NCBI RefSeq assembly: GCF_900115195.1
Contig: NZ_FOVO01000006.1
Span: 62,001 to 126,000 of the forward strand
Source of the DNA: Xenorhabdus japonica
GTDB taxonomy: Bacteria; Pseudomonadota; Gammaproteobacteria; Enterobacterales; Enterobacteriaceae
Direction of reading: 5' to 3'
Length of the DNA: 64,000 nucleotides
The translations under genes and the position numbers were made by a program. The notes below the pieces were generated by a model. It did no database searches. It was not told the origin of the DNA and saw nothing but the letters and a program-made list of their open reading frames with translations. Positions 58,551 through 64,000 of the stretch are shown piece after piece (position 1 is the first letter of the stretch; each line of letters begins with the position of its first letter).

Positions 58551-59036
58551 TCAACTCTGTTTACTTTTCGATTTTCTGCTCTTTTCATGCTCTAGTAGCC
58601 ATCCTTTGATATCTAGTCCACCGGTATAGCCAACCAATTTACCATCATGCCCAATCACTCGATGACAAGGCACAATTAATGAAATAGGATTGCGTGAATT
58701 CGCCATACCGACTGCACGACAATAATTTACCGATCCCAACGTTAGTGCCAATTGTTTATAGCTCCATATTTCGCCATAAGGGATGTTACAAAGCTGCTGC
58801 CAGACGCGCTTTTGGAATTCAGTTCCCTGCATACTTAAAGGAACTGTAAAAGTTAGCCGCTTTCCTTTGAAATATTCCTGTAATTCTTTTACACACTGCT
58901 TAGTAATAACACTTTTAGATTCTAATTTTTCCTTTTCGTTGACGAAATAGATGCTGGTTACTCCTTCATCGTCCGCACTGATATGTACATAAGGCTTGGG
59001 AAATCCTTCTGGAGTATTCAGGTAATGATGATACAT
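58551..59036 (-). CDS. ogt: methylated-DNA--protein-cysteine methyltransferase
   Basis: A 161-residue suicide repair enzyme that takes methyl groups from O6-methylguanine. The acceptor cysteine is in the PCHRVIG motif (ISLIVPCHRVIGHDGKLVGY), preceded by GMANSRNPIS; the helix-turn-helix YGEIWSYKQLALTLG is present. Closer in size to Ogt (171) than to the two-domain Ada, so Ogt is the best name. Confidence 0.9.
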   Translation of the reverse strand: MYHHYLNTPEGFPKPYVHISADDEGVTSIYFVNEKEKLESKSVITKQCVKELQEYFKGKRLTFTVPLSMQGTEFQKRVWQQLCNIPYGEIWSYKQLALTLGSVNYCRAVGMANSRNPISLIVPCHRVIGHDGKLVGYTGGLDIKGWLLEHEKSRKSKSKQS

Positions 59037-59412
59037 AAACTACCTCCATTTAATTTATTATTGAAAATCTCTGTACTAGCCTAAATCTCTCATTCATCAA
59101 TTTGCAATGATGAATTCGGTTACACATCTGACAATTTGATAAAGAAACCATCGCGCCCTCTGACAATTAAAATTATGGCTTTGCCAATAAGTTATGACAC
59201 TTTATTTTTAATGTCACCTATTTAAAAAAGATAAAAACACCATATATAGATAAAATTAACACCCCCATCACCATATATAGTATTTATTTCAAAAATGAAT
59301 TATCTCAATATAATATACGTATGTTAGTTTTTATTACTGATAATAATATATAACACCAAGAAATTTTACTAGAAGTGTTATCATTTATGGCAAACACTGT
59401 GGTTTCTACTCA

Positions 59413-59460
59413 GTAGATTTCAAGTTACAGAACAATAATCAGGGGGAAAATCTCCCGAAA
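59413..59460 (+). repeat. weak third copy of the dispersed repeat
   Basis: AGATTTCAAGTTACAG, then AGGGGGAAAATCTCCC. The order and spacing match the other two copies, but only the TTTCAAG and G-rich/ATC blocks are conserved. Confidence 0.4.
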
Positions 59461-59543
59461 GAGATACACTACACTGGAACTCATTAACCTAATGGAGCAA
59501 AAAAGCCAGTTATAGCTAATCATTAAAAGCGTTCACTACAAAC

Positions 59544-59559
59544 TGTGATTAAAATCATA
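59544..59559. promoter_or_regulatory. CRP/FNR-like palindrome
   Basis: TGTGA, six bases, TCATA: nine of ten positions of the CRP half-sites, and also near the FNR pattern. It lies 500 bases from ogt and 1 kb from proV, so its target, if any, is unclear. Confidence 0.3.
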
Positions 59560-60553
59560 TCTCAATTATGGCTCTGGCTTTTCGACAAGGCACATACAAC
59601 ATAGAAATGCCCCTATGTTCCGTTTCTGAAAAGGAAACATTTTTTATCTCTTAAACTGTGAAATGACGAATCAGATCTAAAAAATTTCAACTTGAAGAGC
59701 AGTAGCAAAAGTGAAAAACCCTACCAGCAAAATAGAAAATTTGAAGATGAAAGACAAAAGACGAAGGGTGCATTCTCATTTATACAATCATTTAATTATG
59801 TAATTATGGATAACTTCTGTAACTTTTGATGGTTGCTGCAATTTTCAGCCTATTTTACATACAGTGAAATACTGCAAAAAAAATAACGCAAGACTTGCAA
59901 TTCACTTGCTATTTTATCAATCCTTAAATATTCATAACCATATCTATTAACATACTGTTTAATATAAAAATCCACTGACAACTTGGCAATAAAAAATCAA
60001 TACTCAGAAATAAATACCGATCACTAAATTTCAATTTCTCTCGTTTATTAAATGAATCAGAATAAAAAATAAATATAAAAAACATATTCCATTGTTATAT
60101 CAATATTTATACACCACCAAAACACCATTTAAAATATTACACATATAATCATATTTAACAACTCTATAAACATATTGCAATGATAATTTAAACTATTAAT
60201 CTATCAAAAACCTTACTTTATTTATTAATAAATTAATTTATTAACGAAAAAAATTTTATCTAAAAATCAAGTAATAAAGCCTAAGAAATCGATAAAAACT
60301 AATGCAATATCACGCATGAAAATAAATCAAAACAATTTATAGTGATAGTTTTTATTTTCTGAAAGATTGAGAAATAATCCAAAAAATGGATTCATTACAC
60401 CACTAAATGCAATTGAGTAAATATAATTTTCATTAATAATTTCAAATAAAGTGTTGTCAGTATATTTCAATGTGTTAGGGTATATGTTGGTAAAATAGTG
60501 CTGGAGCATTCGAAAACAATATATCATCCTAAACAATAGGAAATATTTATTCC

Positions 60554-61756
60554 ATGACCATCAAACTTGAAGTTAAGAATCTCTATAAAATATTTGGTGA
60601 TAATCCTGAACTTGCATTCAGGCTATTAGCATCCGGTCTCAGCAAAGAACAAATATTCGAAAAAACAGGTCTCACTGTCGGTGTTCAAAATATCAATCTG
60701 GTCATTGAAGAAGGCGAAATATTTGTGATTATGGGGTTATCTGGTTCAGGTAAATCCACACTAGTACGTCTTCTCAATCGCCTGATAAAACCTACCAAAG
60801 GTCAGGTACTTATCGATAACGAGGATATTTCCACCATCACAGAAACTCGGTTACGGGAAGTTCGCCGCAGTAAAATCAGTATGGTGTTCCAATCATTTGC
60901 GCTGATGCCACATTTGAATATTCTAGAGAATACGGCGTTTGGCATGGAGCTTGCTGGCATCCCAAAAGAAGAGCGCCATCAAAAAGCATTTGAAACGCTG
61001 AAACAAGTTAATCTGGAAAGCTATGCCCTATCATATCCCGATGAACTTTCCGGTGGTATGCAGCAACGTATTGGGCTAGCCAGAGCTTTGGCCAACAATC
61101 CCGATATCCTGTTAATGGATGAGGCCTTTTCAGCCCTCGACCCTCTAATACGTACTGAAATGCAAGACGAACTACTGCGCCTGCAAGGAGAGCACCAACG
61201 TACCGTTGTTTTTATTTCCCATGACTTGGATGAAGCTATGCGTATCGGTGATCGCATTGCCATCATGCAAAGCGGCATTGTTGTCCAGGTCGGTACACCT
61301 GATGAGATTTTGAATAATCCCGCTAATGATTATGTCAAAACTTTCTTCCGTGGCGTGAATATCAGCCATATCTTCTCAGCAAAAGATATTGCCCGCCGTC
61401 GGCCAGAATCACTGCTTCATACCGCCGCAGGTTTTGGCCCCCGCTCTGCATTGAAAGTACTGGATAATGAGGATAGAAATTATGGCTATTTGATAGAAAG
61501 AGGCCAAAAGTTTATTGGTGTGGTGTCTGTCAATTCCCTGCAACAAGCATTGACAGAAAAAAAGTCCATTGAACATGCCATATTAGAAGAACCAACTGCC
61601 GTTTCGGCAGATATGCCTCTGAATGAATTGATATCCACCGTCGCACAATCTCCCTGCGCAGTTCCTGTCATAGATGACAATGGTCGTTATTTAGGCATCA
61701 TTTCCAAAGGAATATTGCTACAGGCATTAGATAAGGAGACACCCAATGAACAATAA
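60554..61756 (+). CDS. proV: ProV, glycine betaine/proline ABC ATPase
   Basis: A 400-residue ATPase of the ProU osmoprotectant importer, the same length as in E. coli. Walker [10 protein letters not shown] (~residues 60-68), signature ELSGGMQQR, Walker [13 protein letters not shown] and H-loop ISHDLDEAM, then two CBS domains (~280-395) that couple transport to ionic strength. It overlaps proW by 11 bases. Confidence 0.97.
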   Translation: MTIKLEVKNLYKIFGDNPELAFRLLASGLSKEQIFEKTGLTVGVQNINLVIEEGEIFVIMGLSGSGKSTLVRLLNRLIKPTKGQVLIDNEDISTITETRLREVRRSKISMVFQSFALMPHLNILENTAFGMELAGIPKEERHQKAFETLKQVNLESYALSYPDELSGGMQQRIGLARALANNPDILLMDEAFSALDPLIRTEMQDELLRLQGEHQRTVVFISHDLDEAMRIGDRIAIMQSGIVVQVGTPDEILNNPANDYVKTFFRGVNISHIFSAKDIARRRPESLLHTAAGFGPRSALKVLDNEDRNYGYLIERGQKFIGVVSVNSLQQALTEKKSIEHAILEEPTAVSADMPLNELISTVAQSPCAVPVIDDNGRYLGIISKGILLQALDKETPNEQ

Positions 61757-62934
61757 CTCTCCACAAGCAGTCACAGATCTGACTACCGGCAGTGATCCTT
61801 GGATGGACAGTGCTACCGCTTCTCCCTCATCAAACTATGATTGGCTGAATACATCTGCAACCGATATTCCTCCAGAACACTTTAATATCATGTCACCTTT
61901 TCAGCACAAACTAATTCCGTTTGATTCATGGGTGACCAATATCGTTAATTGGGTTGTCGTACATTTCCGGCCAGTTTTTCAGGTAATTCGTGTCCCTGTA
62001 GATTTTATCCTCAGTGGCTTTGAACAATTCCTGATGACATTACCCCCTCCCATTACCATTCTATTTTTCGCATTGCTGGCCTGGCAACTTGCTGGGGCTG
62101 GGGTAGGCGCTGTTTCCTTAATTTCATTGATCATAATCGGTGCAATTGGTGCATGGTCAGAAGCGATGATAACAATGGCTCTCGTGCTTACCGCCCTACT
62201 GTTCTGTATTATAATCGGACTTCCTCTTGGGATCTGGTTGGCTCGCAATGAACGGCTAGCCAAAATTGTTCGTCCCTTGCTGGACGCTATGCAAACCACC
62301 CCCCGCTTTTGTTTATCTCATTCCTATCGTCATGCTGTTTGGTATAGGTAATGTGCCCGGAGTCATGGTCACAATCATTTTTGCTTTTCCTCCCATTATT
62401 CGTCTGACCATTTTGGGAATAAAACAAGTTCCATCAGATTTAATTGAGGCCGCCAGATCATTTGGGGCAAGTCCACGACAAATGTTGTTCAAAGTTCAAC
62501 TTCCGCTGGCGATGCCTACGATTATGGCTGGTGTGAATCAGACATTAATGTTATCGCTTTCCATGGTTGTCATTGCTTCCATGATTGCGGTTGGTGGCTT
62601 AGGGCAGATGGTATTGCGCGGTATTGGTCGCCTTGATATAGGGTTAGCATCCGTTGGCGGTACAGGAATTGTTATTCTTGCCATTATCCTTGATCGCCTA
62701 ACCCAATCTCTGGGAAAAAATAATCGAACCAAAGGAGGCTACTGGTATCACTCTGGGCCAATAGGGCTACTTCGCCTACTTTTTCTCTCAATTCTCCCAA
62801 TCAGAAAAGAAACTGCCCATCAAAATCAAAATGGTGTCAGTCAAAACAATCCCCTAAAAACGATATCCGACTTGACAAAAAAAGGAGGAAACTATCATGC
62901 GCATAACCGCCTTACGCAAAAACCTCATGAATAA
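61746..62934 (+). pseudogene. proW: proW, glycine betaine/proline permease, broken by a frameshift
   Basis: The N-terminal 186 or so codons match ProW ([43 protein letters not shown]). At 62299-62304 six C bases occur where five would keep the frame. The original frame then stops at 62351 after a short aberrant tail, and the rest of ProW ([19 protein letters not shown] onward, [20 protein letters not shown]) continues in another frame to 62934. Removing one C would give a 395-residue protein, about 40 longer than E. coli ProW (354), with a hydrophilic C-terminal tail that overlaps proX. It may be a true mutation, slippage, or a sequencing error. AAGGAG precedes the start. Confidence 0.9.
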
Positions 62935-63931
62935 GGGGATAATTTTTGGAATACTCCTAATAGCATTCATGGACCTTTCTTTATCATCTGTGGCATCTGC
63001 AACTGAACTTCCGGGCAAAGGAATCAGTGTACAGCCTTTGCAAAGTACCATCAGCGAAGAAACGTTTCAGACTTTGATAGTCTGCAAGGCATTGAAAGAA
63101 CTCGGCTATGATGTCAAACCGATCAAAGAAGTTGATTATAACGTCGCTTATGCTTCCATTGCTGCCAATGATGGCACATTTATGGCCGTCAATTGGGTAC
63201 CACTCCATAACGCCTCATACAAGGCGGCAGGCGGGGATAATATATTCTACCGCAAGGGAAATTATGTCATAAATGCGGTTCAGGGATATCTGATTGATAA
63301 AAAAACGGCAGAAAAATACCACATCACTAATATCGCTCAATTAAAAGATCCTAAACTGGCCAAACTGTTTGATAGCAATGGAGATGGAAAAGCTGATTTA
63401 ACAGGCTGTAACCCTGGGTGGGGATGCGAAAAAGCGATCAACAATCAATTGAAGGCTTATGGATTGAAAAATACCGTGGAACATAATCAGGGCAATTATG
63501 CTGCCATGATGGCTGATACTATTGCCCGTTATCGGGAAGGTAAACCTATCCTCTATTATACGTGGACACCTTACTGGGTTAGCGATGTACTGAAACCCGG
63601 AAAAGATGTCGTCTGGCTTCAAGTGCCCTTTTCCGCCCTCGGTGATATAGAAACAATCGATACCCAGTTACCCAATGGCCGTAACTATGGTTTCCCTCCC
63701 AGTACCATGCATATTGTGGCAAACAAAGCATGGGCAGATAAGAATCCCGCTGCGGCAAAACTTTTTGCTGTTATGACTCTACCCATTGCTGATATCAATG
63801 CTCAAAATCAACATATGCATAGCAATAAAATTTCTGAAGCCGATATTGAACGTCAAGCAGAAGGCTGGATCAAGTCACACCATAAAACAGTAGATCATTG
63901 GCTAAAAGCAGCAAGAAAAGCCGCTAATTAA
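62897..63931 (+). CDS. proX: ProX, glycine betaine-binding periplasmic protein
   Basis: A 344-residue binding protein with a signal peptide (hydrophobic [16 protein letters not shown], cleavage near VASA-TE, ~residue 36). Ligand-site region [19 protein letters not shown], the cysteine loop [11 protein letters not shown] and [13 protein letters not shown] (Trp cage) match E. coli ProX. AGGAGG before the ATG lies inside the extended proW frame. Last gene of proVWX. Confidence 0.96.
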   Translation: MRITALRKNLMNKGIIFGILLIAFMDLSLSSVASATELPGKGISVQPLQSTISEETFQTLIVCKALKELGYDVKPIKEVDYNVAYASIAANDGTFMAVNWVPLHNASYKAAGGDNIFYRKGNYVINAVQGYLIDKKTAEKYHITNIAQLKDPKLAKLFDSNGDGKADLTGCNPGWGCEKAINNQLKAYGLKNTVEHNQGNYAAMMADTIARYREGKPILYYTWTPYWVSDVLKPGKDVVWLQVPFSALGDIETIDTQLPNGRNYGFPPSTMHIVANKAWADKNPAAAKLFAVMTLPIADINAQNQHMHSNKISEADIERQAEGWIKSHHKTVDHWLKAARKAAN

Positions 63932-64000
63932 AATGTAAATTGACTTTACCCTCACTCTGTGCTGGATGGTTGTGAAAATATTAATAAAATTCATGGCTAT

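Larger units (their letters stand above)
59037..60553. other. long AT-rich gap between ogt and proV
   Basis: 1517 bases with no convincing gene. A 69-codon minus-strand frame at 60327-60536 has no ribosome binding site and looks random. Contents seen: a weak third copy of the dispersed repeat (59413-59460), a CRP/FNR-like palindrome at 59544-59559, and a 9-base inverted repeat (59501-59509 with 59574-59582). The proU promoter should lie in the last few hundred bases, but I cannot fix it. Confidence 0.6.

Noticed and set aside
60327-60536. A 69-codon minus-strand frame in the gap before proV
   Set aside because: AT-rich, no ribosome binding site and no recognisable protein pattern; chance is likely in such sequence.

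Overview
The window comes from an enterobacterium of the Morganellaceae, most likely Xenorhabdus or Photorhabdus. The housekeeping genes follow the Escherichia coli order closely (fldA-fur, glnS, nag genes, Met/Leu/Gln tRNA cluster, ubiF, miaB to lnt, gltIJKL, leuS to dacA, lipB-lipA). A MARTX toxin locus and a dispersed repeat that I associate with these insect-nematode symbionts are set into this backbone. The genus is an inference; no marker here is decisive.

Region 1 (1-14 kb) is a MARTX locus laid out as in Vibrio. rtxH-rtxC-rtxA read leftward and the large toxin gene runs off the left edge after 2290 codons. The atypical type I secretion genes rtxB-rtxD-rtxE read rightward. A 507-base AT-rich control region with two perfect inverted repeats separates the two operons.

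Region 2 (14-17 kb) is accessory. It holds a GlxA/AraC-type regulator and a FimB/FimE-type tyrosine recombinase. The recombinase 3' end lies inside a pair of 25-bp inverted repeats (24/25 identical) that bound a 315-bp segment. This has the form of a phase-variation switch, but no fimbrial operon follows it. Inversion would give the recombinase a different, 20-residue longer C-terminus. This is the most unusual feature of the window.

Region 3 (17-31 kb): ybfE, fldA, fur (with a probable uof leader peptide), a GH20 chitobiase, glnS, an orphan AT-rich glycosyltransferase, then nagE, nagB, nagA and nagC. nagE lacks its IIA domain and lies in tandem with nagB instead of divergent from it. Two near-identical 23-bp palindromes, probable NagC boxes, precede nagE and nagB. 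The chitobiase and nag genes form a route from chitin dimers to fructose-6-phosphate. Six tRNA genes follow behind a strong stringent-type promoter.

Region 4 (31-58 kb) is core: ubiF, miaB-ybeZ-ybeY-corC-lnt, the glutamate/aspartate transporter gltIJKL, leuS-lptE-holA-nadD, rsfS-rlmH-mrdA-rodA-rlpA-dacA-ybeD, lipB-lipA-crcB. Oddities are six 15-bp tandem repeats at the start of dacA, a run of nine C bases before gltJ, and a TrkH paralogue inserted between ybeD and lipB.

Region 5 (58-64 kb): cspE, ogt, a 1.5-kb AT-rich gap without a convincing gene, then the osmoprotectant transporter proV-proW-proX. proW is broken by a +1 frameshift at a run of six C bases.
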